Below, piece by piece: positions 18,649 to 27,875 of a stretch of 64,000 bases of DNA (positions are counted from its first letter, which is position 1; the number at the start of each line of letters is the position of its first letter). The position numbers and the translations under genes are program-made. The notes beneath the pieces are model-generated. The model was not told the origin of the DNA. It saw nothing but the letters and a program-made list of their open reading frames with translations, and searched no databases. The stretch comes from Microbacterium laevaniformans (GTDB taxonomy: Bacteria > Actinomycetota > Actinomycetes > Actinomycetales > Microbacteriaceae): contig NZ_JAFBCE010000001.1 in NCBI RefSeq assembly GCF_016907555.1, positions 1,178,001 to 1,242,000 of the forward strand, read 5' to 3'.

Positions 18649-19407
18649 TTACTCGTCGTCCTCGAGCTCGGCCTGAACCTCGGCGGTGAGGTCGAAGTTG
18701 CTGAAGACGTTCTGCACGTCGTCGCTGTCTTCGAGCGCGTCGATCAGGCGGAAGATCTTGCGTGCCGTCTCGGCGTCGATCTCGACCTTGAGGTTCGGCA
18801 CGAACTCGACGTCGGCGGATTCGTACTCGATGCCCGCATCGGTCAGTGCCGAGCGGACCGCAACGAGATCGGATGCCTCGGTGATGACCTCGAAGCCCTG
18901 CGCGTGCGGCTCGATCTCCTCGGCGCCGGCCTCGAGGGCGGCCAGCATGACGTCGTCTTCGCTGGTGTTCTCTTCGGACACGACGATGACGCCCTTGCGG
19001 GAGAAGTTGTAGGCGACCGAGCCGGGGTCGGCGAGCGTTCCGCCGTTGCGGCTGAGGGCGGTGCGCACCTCGGCGGCGGCGCGGTTCTTGTTATCGGTCA
19101 GACACTCGATCATGAGGGCCACGCCGTTCGGTCCGTAGCCCTCGTACATGATCGACGAGTACTCAACCGACTCGCCGCCGATGCCGGCGCCGCGCTTGAT
19201 GGCGCGGTCGATGTTGTCCTTGGGCACCGAGGTCTTCTTGGCCTTGAGGACCGCGTCGAACAGGGTCGGGTTCCCCTGCAGGTCCGGGCCGCCGAGCTTC
19301 GCGGCGACTTCGATGTTCTTGATGAGCTTCGCCCACGACTTCGCGCGGCGGGAGTCGATGACCGCCTTCTTGTGCTTGGTCGTGGCCCATTTGGAGTGTC
19401 CGGACAT
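18649..19407 (-). CDS. YebC/PmpR family DNA-binding or translation factor
   Basis: The 252-aa product has the family signatures [67 protein letters not shown], and the C-terminal acidic end. Family members are reported as transcriptional regulators and, more recently, as factors easing ribosome stalling; which applies here is not visible. ATG 19407 is preceded by GGAGA and by TAAACT 7 nt upstream. An in-frame extension exists but crosses out of the conserved start. Location upstream of ruvC is conserved in Actinobacteria. Confidence 0.93.
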   Translation of the reverse strand: MSGHSKWATTKHKKAVIDSRRAKSWAKLIKNIEVAAKLGGPDLQGNPTLFDAVLKAKKTSVPKDNIDRAIKRGAGIGGESVEYSSIMYEGYGPNGVALMIECLTDNKNRAAAEVRTALSRNGGTLADPGSVAYNFSRKGVIVVSEENTSEDDVMLAALEAGAEEIEPHAQGFEVITEASDLVAVRSALTDAGIEYESADVEFVPNLKVEIDAETARKIFRLIDALEDSDDVQNVFSNFDLTAEVQAELEDDE

Positions 19408-19441
19408 GGTCTCCAGTTTACTCAGGCGACACCGTTGCTTT

Positions 19442-19975
19442 TCAGCCGAGGATCTTGACGAGTGTGCGCAGATTGCGCGTGGTCGTCGTCGGCTTGTACG
19501 CCGCGCGCCCGAGGAGCTTTCCGAACGGGGTGTCGATCGTCCGGCCGACCTCGGGGCTCCAGTACACCACCCCGATTCCGGGGTGCGTGGGGTCCTCCGC
19601 CGGGTCGAGGGATGCCGCGGCATCCGCCAGCGCATCGCGCACGGCCACGTCGATGCAGAAGACGACGTACGGTTGCCGGCTCGGCTCTGCCGCATCGAAG
19701 GGGTAGGCGGTGACGGCCGCGGCGAGCTCGTCGAGCGTCACGAGGACGATCCACGCGTCGTAGTCGAAGCGGTCACGCAGGGCCGTTTCGATGCGAGTCT
19801 TCAGCTCCGCGCGCCGGGCGACGTCGACATCGACCGTGAAACGGGCGTTGCCGCTGGCGAGCACCGTCTTCACCTCTTCGAATCCGAGCCCGCGCAGCAA
19901 CGCCGCCAGCTCCGCGCTGCGGATCGTGATGCCGTTGACGTTCACGCCGCGAAGCAACGCCACCCAGGTCGTCAT
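19442..19975 (-). CDS. DUF1697 domain protein
   Basis: The 177-aa product begins [15 protein letters not shown], the DUF1697 hallmark, followed by [17 protein letters not shown] and the C-terminal [34 protein letters not shown]. Function unknown. The ATG has TAACGT exactly 6 nt upstream, so it is probably leaderless. It sits directly upstream of yebC on the same strand. Confidence 0.93.
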   Translation of the reverse strand: MTTWVALLRGVNVNGITIRSAELAALLRGLGFEEVKTVLASGNARFTVDVDVARRAELKTRIETALRDRFDYDAWIVLVTLDELAAAVTAYPFDAAEPSRQPYVVFCIDVAVRDALADAAASLDPAEDPTHPGIGVVYWSPEVGRTIDTPFGKLLGRAAYKPTTTTRNLRTLVKILG

Positions 19976-20021
19976 GCCGCCACGTTAGCCCGCCGCGCCG
20001 CCACCGCGCGCGAGTCGAGGA

Positions 20022-20689
20022 TCAGTGCGGCGGGCGCAGATCGCTGCGTGCGGTCGTTCCGCGGCAGCCGAGCTCGCCTGGCAGCAGGTACACGCGCGGC
20101 GCATACACCCGCTCGGTGACGCCGTCCACGCGGCGCACGAGCACGCACCTGCGCTCGGTGCCCATCGAGGCGCCGATCGCGCCGTCGGCGGTCCGCACGA
20201 CCTCGAGGGGGGCGAGCTGCTCGTAGGGGCCGGTGGGCGCAGTGAGTCGGGCGAGGATCGCGCTCGCTCGGACCGTGCGGGGATCGCTCCACGGCCGATC
20301 GTTCGCGACCGGGCCGTATCTCGTGAAGTCGACGGCGTAGCACGACGTGCTCGACACGGTCTCGGCGGACCACATGCCGGTGCGGCGCGCGGTCATCTCA
20401 ACGCGGAAGGACAGCGTGCCCAGCGGGTCGATCGGGTTCTGCGCGGTCTGCGGGGTGATGCCGATGAGCGTGATCGCGCTCCGGTCACCCGTGGCTTGCG
20501 CGCAGCCAGCCGCGCCCATCCGTCGATGTCGGGCGCCTGCCGATGCGAGATCTCGCCGATGAGGTCCGCGACCGCGTCGCGTGCGGCCGCGTCCGCCGCG
20601 TTCTCGTGGGCCGCGCACCCCGTGAGGACGATGACCGCGATCGCACCGGCCGCGGCGCTGCCGATCATCCGCGATGCACGTCGTGTCAT
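20022..20689 (-). pseudogene. lipoprotein gene interrupted by a frameshift
   Basis: The 5' part (ATG 20689) encodes a lipoprotein signal, AGAIAVIVLTGCAAHENAAD, with a lipobox LTGC, then a helical stretch to about DGWARLAA. From about 20500 the coding frame changes to one encoding SAITLIGITPQTAQNPIDP, MWSAETVSSTSCYAVDFTRYG and a Cys-containing C-terminus ending at 20022. Dropping one CG pair from the CGCGC run at 20498-20503 restores a continuous reading of about 220 residues. Either the gene is broken or the sequence has an indel error. The start has TAGGAT 6 nt upstream. Domain family not recognised. Confidence 0.65.
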
Positions 20690-20732
20690 GGCGCGATCCT
20701 ACGCATCCGCAGATGCGGGTCGCGGCATCCGC

Positions 20733-21335
20733 TCAGCTCGCGCGTGCGGCGACGAGATCGAGCAACAGTTCGTGGAACCGCGTCTCCCCCGACACCTCGG
20801 GGTGGAACGCGGTGCCGAGCAGCGCTCCCTGCCGGACGGCGACGATCGCTCCGTCCGACAGGGAAGCCAGCACCTCGACGGCCGGTCCGGTCTCCACCAC
20901 CCGCGGCGCGCGGATGAAGGTGGCGGACACCGGCTCATCGAACCCCGCGACCGTGAGCTCCGTCTCGAAGGAGTCGACCTGCGAGCCGAAGGCGTTGCGC
21001 TGCACGGTGATGTCGAGCCCCCCGAAGGTCTCTTGTCCGCGGATGCCGTCGGTGATGCGGTCCGCCAGGAGGATGAGCCCGGCGCACGTGCCGTACGCCG
21101 GCATCCCGCCTGCGAGGGCCTCACGGATCGGCTGCTGCATACCGAACGTCCGCGCCAGCTTGTCGATCACGCTGGACTCGCCGCCCGGGATCACGAGCCC
21201 CGAGACGGTTGCGAGCTCCTCAGGGCGGCGCACCGCGACGACCTCCGCGCCCAGCGTCTCCAGGCTCCGGACGTGCTCGCGGACGTCCCCCTGGAGGGCG
21301 AGGACGCCGACTCGCGGCATCCCGGACGTCACCAT
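20733..21335 (-). CDS. pdxT: pyridoxal 5'-phosphate synthase glutaminase subunit PdxT
   Basis: Class I glutaminase that supplies ammonia to PdxS for DXP-independent vitamin B6 synthesis. About 200 residues: [38 protein letters not shown] (nucleophile Cys), and the catalytic His/Glu in [15 protein letters not shown]. Start is ambiguous: ATG 21335, GTG 21332 (4-bp overlap with the pdxS stop) or ATG 21320. All are coupled to pdxS. Confidence 0.95.
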   Translation of the reverse strand: MVTSGMPRVGVLALQGDVREHVRSLETLGAEVVAVRRPEELATVSGLVIPGGESSVIDKLARTFGMQQPIREALAGGMPAYGTCAGLILLADRITDGIRGQETFGGLDITVQRNAFGSQVDSFETELTVAGFDEPVSATFIRAPRVVETGPAVEVLASLSDGAIVAVRQGALLGTAFHPEVSGETRFHELLLDLVAARAS

Positions 21336-22219
21336 CCGCGCTCGGCGAGCCGGTGCGGAGCCGGCAGGTCGGCGACGTTGATGCCGACCATGGCCTCGCC
21401 GAGGCCGCGCGAGACATCCGCGATGACCTTCGGGTCGTCGAAGAACGTGGTCGCCTTCACGATCGCGGCGGCACGGGCCGCCGGGTCGCCGCTCTTGAAG
21501 ATCCCCGAGCCGACGAAGACGCCGTCGGCGCCGAGCTGCATCATCATCGCTGCATCGGCGGGTGTGGCGACCCCGCCGGCGACGAACAGCACGACCGGGA
21601 GCGTGCCGGTCTCGGCGATCTCGGCGACGAGCTCGTACGGTGCCTGCAGCTCCTTGGCCGCGACATACAGCTCGTCGCGCGACAGCGCCCCGAGCGCGGC
21701 GATCTCGCCGCGGATCTTGCGGATGTGCTTCATGGCCTCCGACACGTCGCCGGTGCCCGCCTCGCCCTTGGAGCGGATCATCGCCGCCCCCTCGGTGATG
21801 CGCCGCAGCGCCTCCCCGAGGTTGGTCGCGCCGCAGACGAACGGGACGGTGAAGTTCCACTTGTCGATGTGGTTCACATAGTCGGCCGGTGAGAGCACCT
21901 CGGACTCGTCGATGTAGTCCACGCCGAGCTCCTGGAGCACCTGCGCCTCGACGAAGTGGCCGATGCGCGCCTTCGCCATGACGGGGATCGATACCGCCTC
22001 GATGATGCCGTCGATCATGTCGGGATCGCTCATCCGTGACACGCCGCCCTGGGCGCGGATGTCGGCGGGCACGCGCTCGAGTGCCATGACCGCGACGGCA
22101 CCGGCATCCTCGGCGATCTTCGCCTGATCGGGGGTGACGACGTCCATGATGACGCCGCCTTTGAGCATCTCGGCGAGTCCGCGCTTGACGCGGGACGATC
22201 CGGTGACGGGAGTGGACAC
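21329..22219 (-). CDS. pdxS: pyridoxal 5'-phosphate synthase lyase subunit PdxS
   Basis: TIM-barrel synthase that assembles PLP from ribose 5-phosphate, glyceraldehyde 3-phosphate and ammonia. The 296-aa product is highly conserved: [89 protein letters not shown] 22219 is preceded by GAAGGAGA. It heads pdxS-pdxT and is divergent from the pdxR-like regulator across a 106-bp region containing a 14-bp palindrome. Confidence 0.97.
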   Translation of the reverse strand: MSTPVTGSSRVKRGLAEMLKGGVIMDVVTPDQAKIAEDAGAVAVMALERVPADIRAQGGVSRMSDPDMIDGIIEAVSIPVMAKARIGHFVEAQVLQELGVDYIDESEVLSPADYVNHIDKWNFTVPFVCGATNLGEALRRITEGAAMIRSKGEAGTGDVSEAMKHIRKIRGEIAALGALSRDELYVAAKELQAPYELVAEIAETGTLPVVLFVAGGVATPADAAMMMQLGADGVFVGSGIFKSGDPAARAAAIVKATTFFDDPKVIADVSRGLGEAMVGINVADLPAPHRLAERGW

Positions 22220-22277
22220 GGGTTTCTCCTTCGGGTGTGGACGTCGCTCGGTGCGGCGGAGCGAGATGCCGCAGCTA

Positions 22278-22291
22278 TTGGCCTAGGCCAA
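22278..22291. promoter_or_regulatory. 14-bp palindrome in the pdxS/pdxR intergenic region (candidate PdxR operator)
   Basis: TTGGCCTAGGCCAA is a perfect palindrome. It lies 58 bp upstream of pdxS and 34 bp upstream of the regulator. On the pdxS strand TACGTT just upstream could be a -10, putting the palindrome at the transcript start. Role as an operator is inference from position. Confidence 0.5.
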
Positions 22292-22325
22292 AACGTAGCA
22301 TGTCCTGTCACATACACTGATCACC

Positions 22326-23684
22326 GTGAACGCCGTCCCCGATGCCTGCACCGTGCTGCGCATCGCCGGGGCCACCGCGACCGATATCGCCGACAGTGTG
22401 CGACAGAGGATCGAGCGCGGCGAGCTGGCGCCCGGCTCGGCACTTCCTCCGGTGCGAACCCTCGCCGACGAGCTGGGGGTCAATCGCAACACCGTCGTGT
22501 CCGCGTATCGTCTGCTGACGCAGGCCGGGCTCGTCGAGGCCCGCGGCCGCGCCGGCACGCGCGTCGCCGAACGCACCCCCGTGGCGCAAGAAGGCTTCGC
22601 ACGCGGCACGGTGCTGCGCGACCTCGCGGCGGGTAACCCCGACCCGGCGCTCATCCCCGATCTGCATCCAGCCCTCAGCCGCATCGCGGGTCGGCCGGTG
22701 CTGTACGGCGAACCCGTCATCGACCGCGACCTGGCAGCGTGGTCCGAAGGGTGGATGCGGGCCGCCGTCGGAGACGACCGCGCGCTGCGTCTCACGATCA
22801 CGGGCGGCGCCTCCGACGCGATCGAACGTCTGCTCGCTCAGACGCTGACGCGCGACGATGCGGTGGCTCTCGAAGACCCGTGCTTCCTCGCGAGCCTGAA
22901 CACGGTTCGCCTCGGCGGTTACCGCCCCATCGCCGTCCCCGTCGACGATGAGGGCATGACCGTCGCCGGGCTCCAGGCGGCGTTGGATGCCGGGGTGCGC
23001 GCCGTGCTGCTCACTCCTCGCGCCCAGAACCCCACGGGGGCGAGCCTCAGTGCCGAGCGCGCTGCGGCGCTGCGCACACTGCTGGCCGACCAGCCGTATG
23101 TCCTCGTCATCGAAGACGACCATTTCTCGATGCTGTCGGCGCAGCCCTTTCACTCGGTGATCTCCGCGTCGCATCGGCGCTGGGCGCTCATCCGGTCCGT
23201 CTCGAAGTTCCTGGGGCCCGACATGTGCCTCGCCGTGGTCGCCTCAGATCCCGACACGGCCGAGCGGCTCGCTGAGCGCCTCAACCCGGGCGCGACGTGG
23301 GTCAGCCACCTCCTCCAGCGCGTGGCGCTCGAACACCTCACCGATCCGGACGCGGTCGCGGCGGTGGCCGCGGCATCCGCCCACTACGCCGCGCGCAACC
23401 GCGCGGCCGCCGCGGCGTTCACCGCGGCGGGCGTCCCGGTGGTCGCGGGCGACGGTCTGAGCCTCTGGGTGCCGTTGCCGGTGCCGGCGCGCGCGGCATC
23501 CGAGCAGCTCATGCGTCGCGGATGGCTCGTGCGTCCGGGCGACGAGTTCGTGCTCCAAGGCGCGCGCGCCGCCCGCCATCTGCGCATCACCGTCCACGAC
23601 CTCTCGGACGCCGAGCTCGAGCGTCTGGCCTCCGACCTGGCCGCGGCGATCCCCGCGGCGGCCGCGACCTCGAAAGCAGGATGA
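22326..23684 (+). CDS. pdxR: MocR/PdxR-type GntR regulator with aminotransferase domain
   Basis: The 452-aa product fuses an N-terminal GntR winged helix (DIADSVRQRIERGELAPGSALPPVRTLADELGVNRNTVVSAYRLL, residues about 20-70) to a type I aminotransferase fold with VLLTPRAQNPTG, VIEDDHFS and the PLP-lysine context RSVSKFLGPDM. MocR proteins sense PLP. Divergent placement next to pdxST and upstream of pdxY fits PdxR, an activator of PLP synthesis. TACACT lies 7 nt before the GTG start, so it is probably leaderless. The gene symbol rests on context; the domain call is firm. Confidence 0.9.
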   Translation: MNAVPDACTVLRIAGATATDIADSVRQRIERGELAPGSALPPVRTLADELGVNRNTVVSAYRLLTQAGLVEARGRAGTRVAERTPVAQEGFARGTVLRDLAAGNPDPALIPDLHPALSRIAGRPVLYGEPVIDRDLAAWSEGWMRAAVGDDRALRLTITGGASDAIERLLAQTLTRDDAVALEDPCFLASLNTVRLGGYRPIAVPVDDEGMTVAGLQAALDAGVRAVLLTPRAQNPTGASLSAERAAALRTLLADQPYVLVIEDDHFSMLSAQPFHSVISASHRRWALIRSVSKFLGPDMCLAVVASDPDTAERLAERLNPGATWVSHLLQRVALEHLTDPDAVAAVAAASAHYAARNRAAAAAFTAAGVPVVAGDGLSLWVPLPVPARAASEQLMRRGWLVRPGDEFVLQGARAARHLRITVHDLSDAELERLASDLAAAIPAAAATSKAG

Positions 23685-23691
23685 TCGCCCG

Positions 23692-24543
23692 ATGAAGATC
23701 CTCTCCATCCAGTCCGCCGTCGCGTACGGTCACGTCGGCAACTCCGCCGCGGTGTTTCCGCTGCAGCGCATCGGCGTCGAGGTGCTGCCCGTGTACACGG
23801 TCAACTTCTCGAACCACACCGGCTACGGCGCGTGGCGCGGTCCGCTCATCTCCCCCGACGACGTCCGCGACGTCATCACGGGCATCGAGGAGCGGGGCGT
23901 GTTCGGGGAGATCGACGTCGTGCTCAGCGGCTATCAGGGCGGTGAGGGCATCGCGGACGTCATCCTCGACGCGGTGGCGCGCGTGAAAGCGGCCAATCCT
24001 GCGGCGGTGTACTCCTGCGATCCCGTGATGGGCAACGCCAAGAGCGGGTGCTTCGTCGCTCCGGCGATCCCCGTGCTGCTCCGCGATCGCGTCGTGCCGG
24101 CGGCCGACATCATCACGCCCAACCAGTTCGAGCTCGGCTTCCTCACGGAAACAGAGCCGACGGACCTCACCTCGACGCTCGCGTCGGCGGATGCCGCGCG
24201 CGCGATGGGCCCGCGCACCGTGCTCGTCACCTCGGTCGAGCGCCCGGACGCACCGGAGGGCACCATCGAGATGCTGGCCGTCACCGACGATGGTGCGTGG
24301 ATCGTGCAGACGCCCCGCATCCCGATGAAGGCGAACGGGTCGGGCGATGTCACGGCGGCGTTGTTCACGGCCCACTACCGTGCGAGCGGTGACGCCGCCG
24401 ACGCGCTGGCGAAGACCGTCTCGAGCGTCTACGACCTGCTGCAGACGACGTTCGATTCCGGGCAGCGCGAGCTGCAGCTTGTCGAGGCGCAGGAGTTCTA
24501 CGCCCACCCGCGGCTGCAGTTCCCCGTCACGCGGGTGCGCTGA
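23692..24543 (+). CDS. pdxY: pyridoxal kinase
   Basis: Salvage enzyme that phosphorylates pyridoxal to PLP. The 283-aa ribokinase-fold product has MKILSIQSAVAYGHVGNSAAVFPLQRIGVEV, TVNFSNHTGYGAWRG, YSCDPVMGNAKSGCFV, ADIITPNQFELGFL and the anion-hole/catalytic ANGSGDVTAALF. It follows the regulator by 7 bp on the same strand, so the locus joins de novo synthesis (pdxST), salvage (pdxY) and regulation. Confidence 0.95.
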   Translation: MKILSIQSAVAYGHVGNSAAVFPLQRIGVEVLPVYTVNFSNHTGYGAWRGPLISPDDVRDVITGIEERGVFGEIDVVLSGYQGGEGIADVILDAVARVKAANPAAVYSCDPVMGNAKSGCFVAPAIPVLLRDRVVPAADIITPNQFELGFLTETEPTDLTSTLASADAARAMGPRTVLVTSVERPDAPEGTIEMLAVTDDGAWIVQTPRIPMKANGSGDVTAALFTAHYRASGDAADALAKTVSSVYDLLQTTFDSGQRELQLVEAQEFYAHPRLQFPVTRVR

Positions 24544-24548
24544 GGTTC

Positions 24549-24653
24549 GGCGTTTCGACGCGGCGGCGTTTCGACGCGGCGCTGCGCGCCTCGCTCAACG
24601 ACGGGTGGGTGTCTGCACCCCGGTCGTTGAGCGAGCGCAGCGAGTCGAAACGC
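24549..24653. repeat. dispersed palindromic element, copy B, with a 16-bp tandem duplication
   Basis: Same design as the element at 18567-18645: outer arms around GGCGTTTCGAC / GTCGAAACGCC and inner CGCTCAACGACGG / CCGGTCGTTGAGCG. The left end carries GGCGTTTCGACGCGGC twice in tandem (24549-24564 and 24565-24580). It sits between convergent pdxY and the SUKH-like gene, a natural place for a bidirectional terminator. Confidence 0.8.
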
Positions 24654-24662
24654 CGCGCCCGG

Positions 24663-25124
24663 TCAGAACAGCTCGTACGGCCAGCGCACACTGAGCTCGG
24701 GCGAGATCGCGTCGAGCGCGGCACGGATGCGGTCGTGGTCACGAGCGGCCGGCTCGTCGATCTGCTCGAGCGCGTGCAGCACGTGCCCCACCATCAGCCA
24801 CTCCGTGATCGAGAGGTGCATCGGCGTGAAGCGTGACACGGCACGCTCGCCGTCGGTGTGATCGAAGAACCACACGTCGCTGTGCGGCCCGAGCCACCAC
24901 TCATCGCCCTGCCCGTTGTCGCCGATGAGCACCCACCCTCGGGCTACCTCGAGATCCACCCAGTACAGCGGGTCCTGACGCTCGCTCGTCTCTGCCTCGG
25001 CTGGGCGGGCGTCGAAGGCGGTGATGTCGCCGCACAGCTCGGCAGTGGATGCCGGGAGCGCGCTCAATCTGCTGGCGTCGACCGCGAACGGGTCCGCGCC
25101 GTCGTCGGGACCGCCCGCGCTCAC
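24663..25124 (-). CDS. SMI1/KNR4 (SUKH)-like hypothetical protein
   Basis: The 153-aa product has RGWVLIGDNGQGDEWWLGP followed by DVWFFDHTDG, the turn-rich pattern of SUKH/SMI1-KNR4 folds. SUKH proteins often act as immunity proteins, but many are housekeeping and no toxin is nearby. The GTG start at 25124 overlaps the HIT gene stop as GTGA; the in-frame upstream region is inside the HIT gene. It is therefore the third cistron of a coupled thrS-HIT-SUKH unit. Family call moderate. Confidence 0.65.
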   Translation of the reverse strand: MSAGGPDDGADPFAVDASRLSALPASTAELCGDITAFDARPAEAETSERQDPLYWVDLEVARGWVLIGDNGQGDEWWLGPHSDVWFFDHTDGERAVSRFTPMHLSITEWLMVGHVLHALEQIDEPAARDHDRIRAALDAISPELSVRWPYELF

Positions 25125-25681
25125 GCCGGCCAGGCCGCCGCGACGGCCTCGCGCACCTCGCCGAGAAGCTGGGGCAGGGCCTTGGTGCGGGCGATGATCG
25201 GGAAGAAGTTCGCATCCGAGCTCCACCGCGGAACGATGTGCTGGTGCAGGTGCTCGTCGACCCCCGCCCCCGCGACCGCACCCTGGTTCATCCCGATGTT
25301 GAAGCCGTCGCAGCGCGACACGGCGCGCAGCACCCTCATGCCGACCTGGGTCAGCTCACCGATCTCGGCAACCTCTTCGGGGGTCGCCTGGTCGTACGTC
25401 GCGATGTGGCGGTAGGGGCACACGAGCATGTGTCCCGAGTTGTACGGGAAGAGGTTCAGCAGCACGTAGGACGTGACGCCGCGGTGGACGATGAGCCCAT
25501 CGGCATCCGACTTCTGCGGGGCGGCGCAGAACGGGCACCCCGATCCGCGCAGGGCGTCGGCACCGGTGTTGATGTACGCCATGCGATGCGGCGTCCAGAG
25601 CCGCTGGAAACCGTCGGGGACGCCGGCGAAAGCGCTCGCCTGCTCGAGGCGGGCATCACCGTCGGCGTCCCCCGCGCTCAC
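25121..25681 (-). CDS. HIT family hydrolase (AP4A phosphorylase-like)
   Basis: The 186-aa product has CPFCAAPQ near residue 50, [22 protein letters not shown], and the histidine triad [10 protein letters not shown] at about 144-153 (second His is the nucleophile). This class acts on diadenosine or adenosine polyphosphates. The GTG start overlaps the thrS stop (GTGA), giving translational coupling; thrS-HIT is the conserved actinobacterial order. Confidence 0.93.
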   Translation of the reverse strand: MSAGDADGDARLEQASAFAGVPDGFQRLWTPHRMAYINTGADALRGSGCPFCAAPQKSDADGLIVHRGVTSYVLLNLFPYNSGHMLVCPYRHIATYDQATPEEVAEIGELTQVGMRVLRAVSRCDGFNIGMNQGAVAGAGVDEHLHQHIVPRWSSDANFFPIIARTKALPQLLGEVREAVAAAWPA

Positions 25682-27696
25682 GCCAGGTCCTCCGCAGTGT
25701 TGACGAGCAGCTTGCCCGAGATCGCGGCGACGATCTTGTCGATCGCCTCATCCACCGGAATGCCGTTGGTCTGCGACCCGTCGCGGAAGCGGAACGAGAC
25801 CGTGCCCGCGGAGCGATCCTGCTCCCCCGCGATGAGCTGCAGCGGCACCTTCTGGGTCGTGTGCGTGCGGATCTTCTTCGGCATGCGGTCGTCGGAGTGG
25901 TCGACCTCGGCGCGCACGCCCGCGGCCCGCAGCCGCGCGACGATCTCGTCGAGGTAGGGGGCGAAGTCGTCCGCGACGGGGATGCCGACGACCTGCACGG
26001 GAGCCAGCCACACGGGGAACGCGCCGGCGTAGTGCTCGAGCAGGATCGCGAAGAAGCGCTCCACCGAGCCGAACAGAGCACGGTGGATCATCACGGGGCG
26101 GTGCTTCTCGCCGTCGGGGCCGGTGTACTCGAGCTCGAAACGCTCGGGCTGGTTGAAGTCGAGCTGGATGGTCGACATCTGCCAGGTGCGCCCGATCGCG
26201 TCGCGTGCTTGCACGGAGATCTTCGGTCCGTAGAAGGCGGCGCCGCCAGGGTCGGGCACCAGCTCGAGGCCCGAGCCCTCGGCGACCTCGCGCAGCGTCT
26301 CGGTCGCCTCGGTCCAGAGCGCGTCGGCCCCGATGAACTTCGGGTTGCCGTCTTCCTTCGTCGAGAGCTCGAGGTAGAAGTCGTTGAGGCCGTAGTCGCG
26401 GAGGGTCTGCAGCACGAAGTCGAGGCTGTGGGTGAGCTCGCCCTTGACCTGGTCGGCCGTGACGTAGATGTGGGTGTCGTCCTGGGTCATCCCGCGCACG
26501 CGCGTGAGGCCGGAGAGGGTGCCGCTCTTCTCGTAACGGTAGACGGATCCGAACTCGCTCAGGCGCAGCGGCAGCTCACGGTAGGAGCGTCCGCGCGAAC
26601 GGAAGATGAGGTTGTGGAACGGGCAGTTCATGGGCTTCAGGTAGTACTCCTGGCCCTCGCGGCTGACGTGACCGTCGGCATCCACGACCTCGTCGAGCAC
26701 CATCGGCGGGTACATGCCGTCGGCGTACCACTGCAGGTGACCGCTGGTCATGAACAGGTCGCCCTTGGTGATGTGCGGGGTGTTCACGACCTCGTAGCCG
26801 CTGGCGAGCAGGCGCTCGCGCATGTAGCGCTCGATCTCGTAGCGGATGATGCCGCCCTTGGGGTGGAACACGCTGAGGCCGGGGCCGATCTCGTCGGGGA
26901 ACGAGAAGAGGTCGAGTTCCTTGCCCAGCTTGCGGTGGTCGCGCTTGGCGGCCTCTTCGAGGCGCTGCTGGTAGGCGCGCAGCTCGTCCTTGGTGGGCCA
27001 CGCGGTGCCGTAGATGCGCTGCAGCTGCGGGTTCTTCTCGCTGCCGCGCCAGTACGCGCCGGCCACTCGGGTGAGGTCCCATCCGTTCGCGACGTAGCGG
27101 GTGCCGGGAACGTGGGGCCCGCGGCAGAGGTCGCGCCAGACCACCTCGCCCTCGCGGTTCACGTTCTCGTAGACCGTGAGCTCGCCCGCGCCGATCTCGG
27201 CGGACGCGCCCTCGGCGGCGTTGGCGCCCGAGCCCGGGCCGCCGGCGAGGGAGATGAGCTCGAGCTTGAACGGCTCGCCGGCCATGAGCTCTCGCGCCTC
27301 GGTCTCGTCGACCACGCGGCGGACGAAGCGCTGATTCTCGCGGACGATGCGCTCCATCTCCTTCTTGATGGCCTTGAGGTCTTCGGGCGTGAACGGGTCG
27401 ACGTTGCCGAAGTCGAAGTAGAAGCCGTCGGTGATCGGGGGGCCGATGCCGAGGTTCGACTGCGGCTTGATGCGCTGCACGGCCTGGGCCATGACGTGCG
27501 CGGTGGAGTGGCGCAGGATCGACAGACCGTCGGCGCTGTCGACCAGCACGGGCTCGACCGCGTCATCGGCCGTGACGACGGTGGAGAGGTCCTTCAGGTC
27601 GCCGTTGACGCGCAGAGCGACGACGGAACGGTCGGAAAACAGGGCGAAGCCGTCGGCGGGATAGGTCACGTCCGCCGCGGGTGAGACATCGGTCAA
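25678..27696 (-). CDS. thrS: threonine--tRNA ligase
   Basis: Class II synthetase. The 672-aa product contains a TGS domain (about 1-60), the editing domain with [11 protein letters not shown] and downstream His/Cys residues, and the catalytic core ([43 protein letters not shown]). It ends with the anticodon-binding domain ([13 protein letters not shown]). The start is TTG 27696 ([13 protein letters not shown]) with GGAG about 11 nt upstream; no ATG/GTG alternative fits. A 23-codon leader ORF and a GC-rich hairpin precede it. Confidence 0.96.
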   Translation of the reverse strand: MTDVSPAADVTYPADGFALFSDRSVVALRVNGDLKDLSTVVTADDAVEPVLVDSADGLSILRHSTAHVMAQAVQRIKPQSNLGIGPPITDGFYFDFGNVDPFTPEDLKAIKKEMERIVRENQRFVRRVVDETEARELMAGEPFKLELISLAGGPGSGANAAEGASAEIGAGELTVYENVNREGEVVWRDLCRGPHVPGTRYVANGWDLTRVAGAYWRGSEKNPQLQRIYGTAWPTKDELRAYQQRLEEAAKRDHRKLGKELDLFSFPDEIGPGLSVFHPKGGIIRYEIERYMRERLLASGYEVVNTPHITKGDLFMTSGHLQWYADGMYPPMVLDEVVDADGHVSREGQEYYLKPMNCPFHNLIFRSRGRSYRELPLRLSEFGSVYRYEKSGTLSGLTRVRGMTQDDTHIYVTADQVKGELTHSLDFVLQTLRDYGLNDFYLELSTKEDGNPKFIGADALWTEATETLREVAEGSGLELVPDPGGAAFYGPKISVQARDAIGRTWQMSTIQLDFNQPERFELEYTGPDGEKHRPVMIHRALFGSVERFFAILLEHYAGAFPVWLAPVQVVGIPVADDFAPYLDEIVARLRAAGVRAEVDHSDDRMPKKIRTHTTQKVPLQLIAGEQDRSAGTVSFRFRDGSQTNGIPVDEAIDKIVAAISGKLLVNTAEDLA

Positions 27697-27739
27697 GGGA
27701 AGGTCTCCAGAAGAGGGATCGGATGGGATGCTCAGCTTC

Positions 27740-27754
27740 GGGCGCCGTGCGCCC
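27740..27754 (-). promoter_or_regulatory. GC hairpin between the leader ORF and thrS
   Basis: Arms GGGCGC and GCGCCC with a 3-nt loop, just after the leader ORF stop and about 45 nt before the thrS start. It could act as an attenuator, but there is no T run. Confidence 0.35.
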
Positions 27755-27761
27755 CGCCCGC

Positions 27762-27833
27762 TCAGGCCCAGATCGTTCGTACGCCGGGCGTGCGCGCGCC
27801 GGTCGCGAAGGCGGTGATCCGGCTCAGTTCCAT
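27762..27833 (-). CDS. putative leaderless leader peptide upstream of thrS
   Basis: A 23-codon ORF from ATG to TGA reading towards thrS. Thr occurs at codons 7, 11, 15 and 20; residues 1-12 are [18 protein letters not shown] lies exactly 6 nt before the ATG, the same spacing as at other genes here, so the transcript would begin at this ATG. It ends 65 nt before thrS. A leader peptide sensing threonyl-tRNA supply is a reasonable inference; the Thr content is moderate, so this is not certain. Confidence 0.45.
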   Translation of the reverse strand: MELSRITAFATGARTPGVRTIWA

Positions 27834-27875
27834 GTGTGCAGTCTATCGCCGCCCGGGACTGGTCGATGAGGGTCC

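Noticed and set aside
27697..27833. T-box riboswitch upstream of thrS
   Set aside because: No T-box bulge sequence or specifier stem seen; a small leader ORF fits better.
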